Positions 23,550 through 32,485 of a DNA stretch of 38,836 nucleotides are shown here, one piece after another. Made by a program: the position numbers and the translations under genes. The notes under the pieces were generated by a model. That model saw only the letters and a program-made list of their open reading frames with translations, had not been told where the DNA came from and ran no database searches. This DNA comes from Sphingoaurantiacus capsulatus (GTDB lineage: Bacteria > Pseudomonadota > Alphaproteobacteria > Sphingomonadales > Sphingomonadaceae). The stretch covers positions 1 to 38,836 of the forward strand of contig NZ_JBHRXV010000018.1 of the NCBI RefSeq assembly GCF_042648405.1, in the 5' to 3' direction. Every line of letters begins with the position of its first letter. Position 1 is the stretch's first letter.

Positions 23550-23958
23550 CGAGGAATTTCTGCAGCACGATCACGTCGCTGCGGTCATAGCCGATCGCCT
23601 CGTAGAAGCCGGTCGCCACCGCATTGTCGCCGCGCACCATCAGGTTGAGCTTGGGGACGCCTTGTCCGCGCAGCCAGTCCTCGGCGGCGCGCATCATCAC
23701 CGCGCCGTGGCCGCCGCGCTGCAAGGTCGGGTCGACGGCGAGATAATAGACCCAGCCGCGATGGCCGTCGAAGCCGACCATCACCGTGGCGGCCAGCTTG
23801 CCGTCGATCCTCCCGGCGAGGATCGTCGAGGTCGGCGTATCGAAGGCGAACTTCAGATCGGCGTGCGGGTCATTCCACGGCCGGGTGAGGCCGCAGGCCT
23901 GCCACAGCGCGACCGCGGCATCGGCCTCCTGCGGCTCAAGCGCGCCGATCGCGATCAA
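23542..23958 (-). CDS. GNAT family acetyltransferase (YpeA-like)
   Basis: 138-residue N-acetyltransferase. The acetyl-CoA pyrophosphate loop is in LAVDPTLQRGGHGAVMM and the C-terminal GFYEAIGYDRSDVIVLQK is typical; the N-terminal part VALWQACGLTRPWNDPHAD closely recalls YpeA of E. coli. The TTG start at 23958 overlaps the purH stop (TTGA). The target of acetylation is unknown. Confidence 0.9.
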   Translation of the reverse strand: MIAIGALEPQEADAAVALWQACGLTRPWNDPHADLKFAFDTPTSTILAGRIDGKLAATVMVGFDGHRGWVYYLAVDPTLQRGGHGAVMMRAAEDWLRGQGVPKLNLMVRGDNAVATGFYEAIGYDRSDVIVLQKFLDA

Positions 23959-25547
23959 TGGCGGAAGTGCCGCATGCCGGTGAAGATCATCGCGAGGCCG
24001 GCGGCGTCGGCGGCGGCTATGACTTCCTCGTCGCGGATCGAGCCGCCCGGCTGGATGACCGCCGTCGCGCCCGCCTCGACCGCGGCCAGCAGGCCGTCAG
24101 CGAAGGGGAAGAAGGCGTCGGAGGCGACTGCCGAGCCGATGGTGCGCGGGGTGGCCCAGCCGGCCTTGTCGGCGGCGTCCTTCGCCTTCCACGCGGCGAT
24201 GCGCGCGCTTTCCAGCCGGTTCATCTGGCCGGCGCCGACGCCGGCGGTCGCGCCGTCCTTGGCGTAGACGATGGCGTTCGACTTCACATGCTTGGCGACC
24301 GTCCAGGCGAAGCGGCAGTCGATCAGCTCCTGCGCGGTCGGCTGGCGCTTCGTCACCACCTTCAGGTCGAGCCCGTCGAGGCGGCCGTTGTCGCGCGACT
24401 GGACCAGCCAGCCGCCGGTGATCGACTTGGCGGTAAGGCCGGGGCGCGACGGGTCGGGCAGGCCGCCGGTGAGCAGCAGACGGAGGTTCTTCTTCGCCGC
24501 GAACAGCGCCAGCGCTTCCTCGTCGGCGTCGGGCGCGACGACGACCTCGGTGAAGATACCGGTGATCGCCTTCGCGGTGGCGCCGTCGAGGGTGCGGTTG
24601 AGGGCGATAATGCCGCCGAATGCCGAGACGGTGTCGCAGGCGAAGGCGGCGTCATAGGCCTCGGCCAGCGTTGCCGCCGAAGCGACGCCGCACGGGTTGG
24701 CGTGCTTGACGATGACGACGGTCGGCTCGGCGTCGCGGAACTCGCTGACGAGATCGAGCGCGGCATCGGCGTCGTTGTAATTATTGTAGCTGAGTTCCTT
24801 GCCCTGCACCTGCCGCGCCTGGCCGATGCCCTGCGCCGCGGGGCCGACCGGCGCGTAGAAACTCGCCGACTGATGCGGGTTCTCGCCGTAGCGCAGCGAC
24901 TGGCCGCGCTTCAGCGACAGGTTGAGGCTCTCGGGGAAGCCCTCGCCCTGGTCGGCAAAGGCGAACCAGCTGGCGATGGTCGAATCATAGGCGGCGGTAT
25001 GCGCGAACGCCTTGGCGGCCAGCCGCTTGCGCAACGTGAGTGACGTCATGCCGTCGCTGCCGTCGAGCTCGGCGATCAGCGGGGCATAGTCCATGACGTC
25101 GGTGACGATGGCGACAAAGCCGTGGTTTTTTGCCGCCGATCGCACCATCGACGGGCCGCCGATGTCGATATTCTCGATCACCTCGTCGCGCTCGGCGCCG
25201 CGGGCGACCGTCTGCGCGAACGGGTAGAGGTTCACGACGACAAGATCGATCGGGCCGATGCCATGCTCGGTCATTGCGGCGACATGTTCCGGGTGGTCGC
25301 GCAGCGCCAGCAGGCCGCCGTGGATCATCGGGTGCAGGGTCTTCACCCGGCCGTCCATCATCTCGGGGAAGCCGGTGTGGTCGGACACGTCCTTCACGAC
25401 ATGGCCGAGGTCGCGCAGATGCTTGGCGGTGCCGCCGGTCGACAGGATCTCGACGCCGTGGCGGTCGAGCGCCTGCGCCAGATCGGCGAGCCCGGTCTTG
25501 TCCGACACCGAAATCAGCGCGCGCGTAACCTTGACCGCATCCGGCAT
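23955..25547 (-). CDS. purH: Bifunctional AICAR transformylase/IMP cyclohydrolase
   Basis: 530-residue enzyme for the last two steps of IMP synthesis. The N-terminal MGS-like cyclohydrolase domain has STGGTAKHLRDLG and the C-terminal transformylase domain contains KHANPCGVA, with the catalytic Lys-His pair, and RYGENPHQSA. Length is standard. It lies in a minus-strand run after the GH84 gene (33-base gap) and its stop overlaps the GNAT start. Some alphaproteobacteria keep rsmB, rpe, heparinase II/III and purH together, as here. Confidence 0.98.
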   Translation of the reverse strand: MPDAVKVTRALISVSDKTGLADLAQALDRHGVEILSTGGTAKHLRDLGHVVKDVSDHTGFPEMMDGRVKTLHPMIHGGLLALRDHPEHVAAMTEHGIGPIDLVVVNLYPFAQTVARGAERDEVIENIDIGGPSMVRSAAKNHGFVAIVTDVMDYAPLIAELDGSDGMTSLTLRKRLAAKAFAHTAAYDSTIASWFAFADQGEGFPESLNLSLKRGQSLRYGENPHQSASFYAPVGPAAQGIGQARQVQGKELSYNNYNDADAALDLVSEFRDAEPTVVIVKHANPCGVASAATLAEAYDAAFACDTVSAFGGIIALNRTLDGATAKAITGIFTEVVVAPDADEEALALFAAKKNLRLLLTGGLPDPSRPGLTAKSITGGWLVQSRDNGRLDGLDLKVVTKRQPTAQELIDCRFAWTVAKHVKSNAIVYAKDGATAGVGAGQMNRLESARIAAWKAKDAADKAGWATPRTIGSAVASDAFFPFADGLLAAVEAGATAVIQPGGSIRDEEVIAAADAAGLAMIFTGMRHFRH

Positions 25548-25580
25548 TTCATTCCCCGTCTTCGCGTTTCGGGCGATCCG

Positions 25581-26648
25581 CTATTGCGTCGCCACCTCTT
25601 CGGCGGAGACCCCATAGCGGCCGTCGAGCCATTCGACCACCTCGCGTGCGCAGGCGTGATCGACGGCAGCATATTTTGCGCGAAGCTTCGCCTTGCGTTC
25701 GGCGGTCATGCCGTCGAGCCCGGCGTCCTGCAGGCCGAGCAGGTCGGCCTGCAGCATCGCGGCGATCTCCGGGCCGGCGACGGCCCGCGCCGCTTCGAGG
25801 AAGGCGGCGGCATATTGATAGGCGTCGCCCTGCGCGTAGCTCATCGCGAGGGTGATCGCGGGAATGCAGGACAGCATCGGCTGCAGCGCCGGGTTGATGG
25901 CGTGGGCGGCGATGTGCGGCGCGATTCCGGCGGGGCGGCCGGTGAAGCCGCGCAGATGAAGGTGCGGCGACATGCGCGGGCCGTCGTTGACCGGGTAATT
26001 GTCCCAGAGGAAGGGCTTGCGGCCGAGCTGCGCGGTGACGCGCGCGAGATGGCCGGGGGAAAAGGCGCGCGAACAGACTTCCTCGCCGGTCCAGAAGATT
26101 TCGACCTCGGGCGCGAGCTGCGCGCCCAGCGTTTCGAGATAGCGGTCGGGCCGGGCGCCGAACACGCGGTCGAGCACGGAGTCGTCCGAATAATAGCTGG
26201 GGCAGACGATCAGTCGGGCGGCGCCGGTGTGCGCACGGGCGAAGTCGACCACTTCGGCCTGCCGCTCGGCGAGGTCGGGGCGGTCGCCCTGCATGTCGTC
26301 GAAGAGAAGCCCGATGTCGTCGGCGCCGAGGTCGGCAAAGAGGGCGAGGCGGTCGGCGAGCGCGGTTTGCGCGGCGCCGTCGAAGTTGGACCAGATTTCG
26401 TAGGGGCTGAGGCCGATGCCGAAGCGGACTTTCGCGACGCGGCATTCGGTGGCGAAGCGGGCCAGTTCGGCGGCCTCCTCGGCGGGATAGGGCGCCTGCC
26501 ACTGACGGCGCAGATACGCGTCACCCTTCGGCGCATAATGATAGAAGCTGTAGCCGTGCGGCTGGAGCAGCCGCATCACCGCGCGCCGCGCGTCCCAGCC
26601 CCAGTTGCGACCGTAGAAGCCCTCGACGATCCCGAGTTCGGGCGTCAC
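25581..26648 (-). CDS. GH84-like beta-N-acetylglucosaminidase domain protein
   Basis: 355 residues from a GTG that overlaps the upstream gene stop (GTGA). LGIVEGFYGRNWGW is the hallmark start of GH84 catalytic domains (O-GlcNAcase/hyaluronidase family), HYAPKGD follows, and the adjacent catalytic Asp117-Asp118 are in LLFDDMQGD. Other family blocks are YYSDD, FWTGEEVCS and DNYPVNDG. There is no signal peptide, so a cytosolic location is likely, and the flanking domains of larger bacterial GH84 enzymes are missing. Probable action is removal of terminal beta-GlcNAc; the natural substrate is unknown. Confidence 0.88.
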   Translation of the reverse strand: MTPELGIVEGFYGRNWGWDARRAVMRLLQPHGYSFYHYAPKGDAYLRRQWQAPYPAEEAAELARFATECRVAKVRFGIGLSPYEIWSNFDGAAQTALADRLALFADLGADDIGLLFDDMQGDRPDLAERQAEVVDFARAHTGAARLIVCPSYYSDDSVLDRVFGARPDRYLETLGAQLAPEVEIFWTGEEVCSRAFSPGHLARVTAQLGRKPFLWDNYPVNDGPRMSPHLHLRGFTGRPAGIAPHIAAHAINPALQPMLSCIPAITLAMSYAQGDAYQYAAAFLEAARAVAGPEIAAMLQADLLGLQDAGLDGMTAERKAKLRAKYAAVDHACAREVVEWLDGRYGVSAEEVATQ

Positions 26649-28381
26649 CGCGCGCGCTTGAACGACCAGTTGATGCTGGCGCCCTCGGCCGTGGTGTCGC
26701 CGCTCACCACCAGCTGATGGGTGCGCGCCGGGCGGCCGTCGGGGTCGATCCACAGGCTCTCGTCGATGGCGAGCCGGCCGCCGCGCGCCTTGAACTGCCA
26801 CAGCGCGCCGTTCATCACTTGGAGGAGCGCGCCCTGCCCGTCGGCGGTCGGCGCCGCCTCGATGCCGTTGCCGAGGTGGAAGCGGATGTCGAAGCCGTGG
26901 CCGGCGCCCTTGCGGCTGCTCTTGCCCTTGGCGGGTTCGAGCGCATCTTCGCCGCGGAAATCGAGCCCGTCGGCGGAGAGATAGAGGCGGCGATGGTGGA
27001 GCAGGCCGTAGCGGCGGGCATAGCCATCATGGCAGGCCTCGACCCAGACGCCTTCCTCGCTCTCGTGCCGGTTGGCGACGACTTCCTCGACACCGCGCCC
27101 GAGGCTGCCGTCGTCGCGCAGCCGCGTCGAATTGACGTCGCCGAGCACCAGCGTCGAATGCGCGGCGCTGGTGGCGAGCAGGCTTGCCAGCTCGGGCGGC
27201 AGCGGGCGCGGCAGGCCCATGGTGCCGCCGCAGGCGACGACGATGCGCGCCGCGCCGTCGGAAAATTCGAAGCCGAGCGTGCCGGCATGGGCATTGGCCG
27301 ACACCCGCGCGATCGGCGGCGGGCCGGCGTCGAGCACGATGACGGTGCGGCCGCCGGTCATGCGCTGCACGCCCGAATAGGTGCCGGTGCGCGCCGGGCG
27401 GGCCATGACGCCCGACAGCTCGACGGCGCGGGCGATGCGCTCGGCGCTGCCGAGGCTGCCGCCATGCATCGGCGCGAACAACCCATCGCCCATCACCGAA
27501 CCCTTGAGGCCGGGGACGAGGCGGGTGGCGGCGGCGGTGACGAAGTCGGCGGGGCGAAGCTGGCGCGATTCATAGAGCGCCTGCACCAGCAGCAGCAGTT
27601 CCAAGAGCTCGAGCTGATCAAGCGGCGAGCGGCTGACCACGCCGCCATCGGGCAGCAGGGTCTGGTCGAGTGCCTTTTCGAACGAGCCTTCCGTCTTCGC
27701 CAGCCGCGCGTCGCCGCCGGGGATCAGCAGATTGGCGGCGAGCAGCCCGGCGTGCGCCCACAGGCGCGGCAGGCCATCATGGGCCTTGTCGATGGCGCGC
27801 TCGAGATGGCGGCTGCCGCGGGCGATATGGTTGAGAATGTGCGAGCGGTAGACGAGGTCGGTCGAGGCCAGCACATAGGGCGCATAGGCCGTCCAGAACA
27901 GGATGCGCTTGCCGATCAGGTCGGGGCGCCAAGACTCCGCCTCGAACTCGCTATAGGCCTCGACCCAGGCGGCGGCGAGCGGCTCGGCGATCTTGGCGCC
28001 GGCACTGCGGTTGGCGGCGGCGGCGAGGTCGCGCAGGAAGACGAAGCCATGCGCCCAGTCGCGCCACGCCGGCGGCGCGGTGGTCAGCGCGGCGGCGAAG
28101 TCGCGCGCCGCGACATTGGCGCCGCCGTGGCGCAGCTGCCCCTGTACGAGCGCAGCGCCGATCGCCGCGTCGCCGGGGATCGGGTCCTTCGGCACGGTGA
28201 TCAGCTTCAGCGGGAATTTGCCGTGGAGGCGCAGCTTGTGCAGCGCCGACTTGTAGCCGACCAGCGCCAGCGCGCCCGACAGCCGTTCGGACAGCGACAG
28301 ACCCTTGTCGCCGCCTTCGCGGGTCAGCCGCTGTTCGGCTGGGGCGATGTCGCCCGTCAGCTTGTCGTCCGGCTCGCTCAC
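26645..28381 (-). CDS. Heparinase II/III family protein
   Basis: 578 residues from a GTG overlapping the rpe stop (GTGA). The N-terminal half is an alpha-helical toroid (WRDWAHGFVFLRDL, WVEAYSEFEAESWRPDLIGKRI region) and the C-terminal half is a beta-sandwich with GTYSGVQRMTGGRTVIVLDAG and HDGYARRYGLLHHRRLYLS, matching the Hepar_II_III C-terminal domain. No signal peptide is seen. Sphingomonads commonly carry such a gene between rpe and purH; actual lyase activity and substrate are unproven. Confidence 0.9.
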   Translation of the reverse strand: MSEPDDKLTGDIAPAEQRLTREGGDKGLSLSERLSGALALVGYKSALHKLRLHGKFPLKLITVPKDPIPGDAAIGAALVQGQLRHGGANVAARDFAAALTTAPPAWRDWAHGFVFLRDLAAAANRSAGAKIAEPLAAAWVEAYSEFEAESWRPDLIGKRILFWTAYAPYVLASTDLVYRSHILNHIARGSRHLERAIDKAHDGLPRLWAHAGLLAANLLIPGGDARLAKTEGSFEKALDQTLLPDGGVVSRSPLDQLELLELLLLVQALYESRQLRPADFVTAAATRLVPGLKGSVMGDGLFAPMHGGSLGSAERIARAVELSGVMARPARTGTYSGVQRMTGGRTVIVLDAGPPPIARVSANAHAGTLGFEFSDGAARIVVACGGTMGLPRPLPPELASLLATSAAHSTLVLGDVNSTRLRDDGSLGRGVEEVVANRHESEEGVWVEACHDGYARRYGLLHHRRLYLSADGLDFRGEDALEPAKGKSSRKGAGHGFDIRFHLGNGIEAAPTADGQGALLQVMNGALWQFKARGGRLAIDESLWIDPDGRPARTHQLVVSGDTTAEGASINWSFKRAR

Positions 28382-29043
28382 GGCGCCCCGCGCAGCCGCG
28401 CGATGTTGGCGGCATAGGCGTCGGGCCCGCCCTTGAAGGTGGCGGTGCCGGCGACCAGCACGTCGGCGCCGGCGGCGATGGCGCGCGGCGCGGTAACCGC
28501 ATCGACGCCGCCGTCGACCTCGAGGTCGATGGGCTTGCCGATCTTGTCGATCTGCTTGCGCAGCGCCTCGATCTTCCTGAGCTGGCTGTCGATGAACGAC
28601 TGGCCGCCGAATCCCGGGTTGACGCTCATCACGAGGACCAGGTCGATGTCCTCCAGCACATAGTCGAGCATCTTCGCCGGGGTCGCCGGGTTCAAGGACA
28701 CGCCCGCCTTCTTGCCCAGCGCCTTGATGCGCTGGATGGTGCGGTGAAGGTGCGGCCCGGCCTCGGGATGCACGGTCAGGATATCGGCGCCCGCCTCGGC
28801 AAAGGCGTCGAGATAACTATCCACCGGCGAGATCATCAGGTGAACGTCGAACACCTTCGTGGTGTGCGGGCGCAGCGCCTTCACCACCGCCGGCCCGATG
28901 GTGATGTTGGGCACGAAATGCCCGTCCATCACATCGACATGGATATAGTCGGCGCCGGCGGCATCGATCGCCCGAACCTCCTCGCCCAGTCGCGCGAAAT
29001 CGGCAGAAAGGATCGAGGGCGAGATACGAACCGGCTGTTGCAT
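28378..29043 (-). CDS. rpe: Ribulose-phosphate 3-epimerase
   Basis: 221-residue TIM-barrel enzyme interconverting ribulose 5-phosphate and xylulose 5-phosphate. ISPSILSADFARLG, DVMDGHFVPNITIG, MSVNPGFGGQSFI and LEVDGGVD carry the metal-binding and catalytic Asp/His residues. Length and start (MQQPVRISPSIL) are standard. It leads the block rpe, heparinase II/III and GH84, separated from rsmB by a repeat-containing spacer of 200 bases. Confidence 0.97.
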   Translation of the reverse strand: MQQPVRISPSILSADFARLGEEVRAIDAAGADYIHVDVMDGHFVPNITIGPAVVKALRPHTTKVFDVHLMISPVDSYLDAFAEAGADILTVHPEAGPHLHRTIQRIKALGKKAGVSLNPATPAKMLDYVLEDIDLVLVMSVNPGFGGQSFIDSQLRKIEALRKQIDKIGKPIDLEVDGGVDAVTAPRAIAAGADVLVAGTATFKGGPDAYAANIARLRGAP

Positions 29044-29103
29044 GAACGCTGGTTTAGCAGGGGCGGCGACTCGGCGTCCAGCGATGTGGAGGGGCTATTT
29101 ATG

Positions 29104-29235
29104 GGCCATCCCTCTCCCGCTTGCGGGAGAGGTTAGGTGAGGGTGTGCGAGCGGCAGCGAGCTACCGACCGGCAGACACCCTCACCCTCCCACGGCTACG
29201 CCGCGGGCCCCTCCCTCTCCCGCAGGCGGGCGAGG
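29104..29235. repeat. Inverted repeat element between rsmB and rpe
   Basis: The left half contains CCCTCTCCCGCTTGCGGGAGAGG followed by GGTGAGGGTGT as separate blocks, and the right half has ACACCCTCACCCTCCC and CCCTCTCCCGCAGGCGGG in inverted order. The outer hairpins (CTCTCCCGC/GCGGGAGAG) are strong. It has the same plan as the element at 22810-22920 (hairpin, spacer, inverted hairpin). It interrupts an otherwise co-directional run and may act as a processing or termination signal. Confidence 0.7.
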
Positions 29236-29243
29236 GGTTAGCG

Positions 29244-30542
29244 TTACTTCCGCGCCAGCCGCGCGATGAAGAAGCCGTCCAGCCCGCCCTGCTCCGGCAG
29301 ATCGCTCGGCAAGGTGCGGACCCAGCCTTCGTGCCAGGGTTCGAGGCCGGCGGGCAGCTCCTCGGCCTTGATCGGATCGAGGCGGAAATTGTCGTAGCGG
29401 GAGAGGAAGGCTTCGACCTGGCGTTCGCCCTCTTCGGGTTCGAGCGAGCAGACGCAGTAGATGAGGTGGCCATGCGCCGGCAGCCAGCCGGCGGCGTGGT
29501 CGAGCAGTTCGGCCTGAAGCTCGAGCAGCGGCGCGAGGTTGCGGCTGCCCTTCAGGTGAAGCACGTCGGGGTGGCGTCGGAAGATGCCGCTGGCCGAACA
29601 GGGCGCGTCGAGCAGGACGTGGTCGATCGCGCCGGGCGGCGTCCAGTGGCGCGCGTCGGCGGTGACCACCTCGGCCTTCAGCCCGGTGCGGGTGAGATTT
29701 TCCTTCAGCCGCGCGATGCGCTTCTCGGCGATGTCGACCGCGGTGACCTTCGCGCCGGCGGCGGCGAGCTGCAGCGTCTTGCCGCCGGGGGCGGCGCAGA
29801 GATCGACGACCGTCTTGCCGCTGACGTCGCCGAGCAGGCGCGCGGGCAGGCTGGCGGCGAGATCCTGCACCCACCAGGCCCCATCGGCGAAGCCCGGCCA
29901 GTCGCCGATCGCACCGCGCCGCGCAGTGCGGACGTGGGCGGGCGCCAGTGACGCTCCTTCGAGCGCCTCGGCGTGCGCGGTGGCATCTTCGGCCGTGCGG
30001 AACGACAGGTCGGTCGGCGGCTCGGTGGCCAGCGTCGCGGCGATGCGGCCGGCGGTGTGCGCGCCATAGGCCGCCGACCAGCGCTCGGCATAGGGGTTGG
30101 GCAGGGTCGGCTGCTCGGGGAGCGCGGCTTCCTCGCGCAGCAGCCGCGACAGCACGCCGTGCACCAGCCGGCGCGGGCCCTTGTCGACCAGCGGCAGCGC
30201 GGTGCCGATCGCGGCATGCGGCGGGGTGCCCAGGATCAGCACCTGTGCGAGCGCGAGGCGCAGCACCATGCGGGCGCGGGCGTCGTCAGGCAGCGGCTTC
30301 GGCATCGCCGAATCGATCAGCGCGTCGAGATCGGGCAGGCGGCGCAGCACCGTCGCGACGATAGCGCGGGCGAGCGCGCGGTCGGCGGGCCGGTCGACCT
30401 CGGCAAAGGCGTTGTCGAGCGCGACTTCGAGCGGCTTACCCTGCTGCAGCACCGCCGTCAGCAGCCGCAGCGCGGCGCGGCGCGCGGGCGTGCCGATGGG
30501 ATCGGGACGGTCGGCGGGTTCAGGTCGCGAGGGTCGGCGCAT
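29244..30542 (-). CDS. rsmB: 16S rRNA m5C967 methyltransferase
   Basis: 432-residue RsmB/Sun-type RNA methyltransferase. The N-terminal NusB-like RNA-binding domain (ARRAALRLLTAVLQQG, ALARAIVATVLRRL) is followed by the SAM-binding motif VVDLCAAPGGKTLQLA, and the two catalytic cysteines lie in DAPCSASGIFRR and CVCSLEPEEGE. It methylates cytosine 967 (E. coli numbering) of 16S rRNA. It follows the Trm112-like gene by 56 bases on the same strand. Confidence 0.96.
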   Translation of the reverse strand: MRRPSRPEPADRPDPIGTPARRAALRLLTAVLQQGKPLEVALDNAFAEVDRPADRALARAIVATVLRRLPDLDALIDSAMPKPLPDDARARMVLRLALAQVLILGTPPHAAIGTALPLVDKGPRRLVHGVLSRLLREEAALPEQPTLPNPYAERWSAAYGAHTAGRIAATLATEPPTDLSFRTAEDATAHAEALEGASLAPAHVRTARRGAIGDWPGFADGAWWVQDLAASLPARLLGDVSGKTVVDLCAAPGGKTLQLAAAGAKVTAVDIAEKRIARLKENLTRTGLKAEVVTADARHWTPPGAIDHVLLDAPCSASGIFRRHPDVLHLKGSRNLAPLLELQAELLDHAAGWLPAHGHLIYCVCSLEPEEGERQVEAFLSRYDNFRLDPIKAEELPAGLEPWHEGWVRTLPSDLPEQGGLDGFFIARLARK

Positions 30543-30598
30543 CGCCTGCCTGTCGGGGCTGGGCGGCTGAAGGTCAACCCGGATGCGAAGGCCGGGCC

Positions 30599-30775
30599 TC
30601 AGCCCTTCACTTCGCGCGCTTCCTCGACCAGCATGATCGGCACCCCGTCGCGGATCGGATAGGCGAGGCCGGCGGCATCGCTGATCAGCTCCTGCGCCTC
30701 GGCATCATAGCGCAGCCGCGTCTTGGTCAGCGGGCAGACCAGGATTTCCAGCAGCCGGGGATCGATCTCGCTCAT
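30599..30775 (-). CDS. Trm112 family protein
   Basis: 58 residues: LLEILVCPLTKTRLRYD then AYPIRDGVPIMLVEEAREV. This is the short bacterial Trm112/YcaR form with a single CPLT in place of a full zinc site. The start is the ATG at 30775, whose last base is shared with the stop of the LON-domain gene (TGATG), so translation is coupled. In eukaryotes Trm112 activates methyltransferases; placement directly before the methyltransferase rsmB is suggestive but a partnership is only an inference. Confidence 0.93.
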   Translation of the reverse strand: MSEIDPRLLEILVCPLTKTRLRYDAEAQELISDAAGLAYPIRDGVPIMLVEEAREVKG

Positions 30776-31419
30776 CAGTGCAGGGTCACCTGATTTTCGT
30801 CGGCCGGGGCCGCAAAGGTCATGAGGGCGGAGAGCACGCCGGCGCGGTCGCGAAGCGAGGCCGCTTCGAGCAGCGCCTGCTTCTCCGCGATGTCGAACGG
30901 GCACACCGAGGTCAGCGTGGTGATCAGCGATTCGTCGTCCGCCCCGGCCACTGCTTCCCAGTCTGCCGACAGCCCCTGCGCATCGAGATAGGTGCGCAGC
31001 GACGTCTCCAGATCGACGCGCACCGGCGCGGCCAGCGCATCGGGATCGCGCCAGTCGCCCGCGAACGGCGCATAGTCGGCGCGCACCTGCCGGTAGGGGG
31101 TGTCGACCACCAGCTCCTCGGCGATGCGGAAGCGGGTGAGGCCGACCAGCGAGATCAGAAAGCGCCCGTCGCCGGTCTCGGAAAATTGGGTGATCCGACC
31201 GAGCCCACCGACCTCGTAGAGCGAAGGCGGCTCGCGCTCGTCCTTCGGTTGCACCATGCCGATCAGCCGGTGGCCCGCCATCGCGTCGCGCACCATCGCG
31301 AGGTAGCGCGGCTCGAAGATGTTGAGCGGCAGCTCGCCGCGCGGCAGCACCAGCGCCCCGGCGAGCGGGAACACCGGGATGGTGCCCGGCAGGGTCTCGG
31401 CGCTGAAGTGCAGGGTCAT
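30775..31419 (-). CDS. LON peptidase substrate-binding domain protein
   Basis: 214 residues covering the N-terminal domain of Lon protease without ATPase or protease parts. IPVFPLAGALVLPRGELPLNIFEPRY (in blocks VFPL and LPLNIFEPRY) and the internal GRITQFSETGDGRFLI strand pattern are typical. The ATG at 31419 overlaps the upstream thioredoxin gene stop by 4 bases. Function of stand-alone LON domains is unclear; with the neighbouring co-chaperone a role in protein quality control is plausible. Confidence 0.92.
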   Translation of the reverse strand: MTLHFSAETLPGTIPVFPLAGALVLPRGELPLNIFEPRYLAMVRDAMAGHRLIGMVQPKDEREPPSLYEVGGLGRITQFSETGDGRFLISLVGLTRFRIAEELVVDTPYRQVRADYAPFAGDWRDPDALAAPVRVDLETSLRTYLDAQGLSADWEAVAGADDESLITTLTSVCPFDIAEKQALLEAASLRDRAGVLSALMTFAAPADENQVTLH

Positions 31420-32327
31420 GAGAAGAGGATGGTCGACAGCTTGCGGCGGGTCGCCATGACCCAGGGGTCCTCGAGGCCGACCGCCTCGAACAGCTTCAGC
31501 AACCGATCGCGCGCCGCGCCCTCGTTCCACGTCCGGTCGATCCGGATGCTCTCCAGCAGCTCGTCGGCCGCCGCGTCGTGGTCGCCGCGCGCCATCAGCC
31601 CGCCGGCCAGTTCGTAGCGCAGCGCCAGATCGTCGGGCGCGGCGGCCGAGCGGGCGCGCAGCCCGTCGAGATCATCGACCGGCGTCGCTTCCTTTGCCAG
31701 CGCCAGCGAGGCCCTGGCCTGCGCGACGCCCGCGTCTTTCGCATCCTCGGGTACGCCGGCCATCACGCCCTGCGCCTCCTCGATGCGGCCGAGGCCGATG
31801 AGCGCGCGGGCGATGCCGGCAACCACATCCATCCGCTCGGGCACCTCGGCGGCGAGCGCGGTGAAGATGCGGTGTGCCTCCTCATAGGCACCCTCGGCGA
31901 GCGCGGCCTGTGCTGCCTCGATCAGCGGCTCGATGTCGGCGGCGCCCGCCGCTTCGGCACCCGCGCCGATGGGCAGCTGCGCCAGAATCTGGTCGAGATA
32001 CTGCTTCAGCTGCGGCTCGGTGCGCGCCGGGGTCAGGTCGGCGACCGGCTGGCCCTGGAAGATCGCATAGATGGTCGGCACCGACTGAATGCGGAACTGC
32101 GCGGCGATCGTCTGATTCTTGTCGACGTCGACGGCAACACGGCGGACGCCCTTGTCGGCATAGTCGGCGGCGACCTTGTCGAGGATTGGGTTCAGCGCCT
32201 TGCAGGGGCCGCACCATTCGGCGGTGAACTGCAGGATGACGAGCGCGTCCATCGACGCGTCGAGCACGTCGCGGCGGAACGCCTCGATGCTGGCACGTTC
32301 GCCGGCGGCGGTGGAGAGGCTCGCCAA
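31416..32327 (-). CDS. Thioredoxin-TPR co-chaperone (CnoX/YbbN-like)
   Basis: 303 residues: a thioredoxin domain with active-site Cys39 and Cys42 (EWCGPCK) and QSVPTIYAIFQG, then tetratricopeptide-like helices (GAYEEAHRIFTALAAE, DDLALRYELAGGLMARGD, DELLESIRIDRTW). The WCGPC site is intact, as in Caulobacter CnoX, which is a working thiol oxidoreductase and holdase, whereas E. coli YbbN lacks it. The start is TTG at 32327, with AGGGA 5 bases upstream; the open frame runs 25 codons further without an ATG or GTG close to the domain. Confidence 0.93.
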   Translation of the reverse strand: MASLSTAAGERASIEAFRRDVLDASMDALVILQFTAEWCGPCKALNPILDKVAADYADKGVRRVAVDVDKNQTIAAQFRIQSVPTIYAIFQGQPVADLTPARTEPQLKQYLDQILAQLPIGAGAEAAGAADIEPLIEAAQAALAEGAYEEAHRIFTALAAEVPERMDVVAGIARALIGLGRIEEAQGVMAGVPEDAKDAGVAQARASLALAKEATPVDDLDGLRARSAAAPDDLALRYELAGGLMARGDHDAAADELLESIRIDRTWNEGAARDRLLKLFEAVGLEDPWVMATRRKLSTILFS

Positions 32328-32460
32328 CTTGATCCCTTTCTCAGTCTGTCGGCGCCCATATGGGATGGGAGGGCCCGGCCTGCCAAGGGTGACGCGCCGC
32401 ACATTTACCGCTTGCGCCCCGCTTATCCGCTATGATAGCAGCCCGGCCTCAACTGGAGCC

Positions 32461-32477
32461 GCCACCCATCGGGTGGC
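32461..32477. other. Short perfect stem-loop before tRNA-Gly
   Basis: GCCACCC-ATC-GGGTGGC forms a 7-pair hairpin 8 bases upstream of the tRNA-Gly gene, in the spacer shared with the divergent thioredoxin gene. There is no T-tract on either side. It could be an operator, part of the tRNA precursor leader, or chance. Confidence 0.35.
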
Positions 32478-32485
32478 CCCGTTAT

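Noticed and set aside
26717..28417. 566-codon plus-strand frame opposite the heparinase gene
   Set aside because: Low-complexity shadow translation; the minus strand has a recognisable heparinase II/III protein coupled to rpe.
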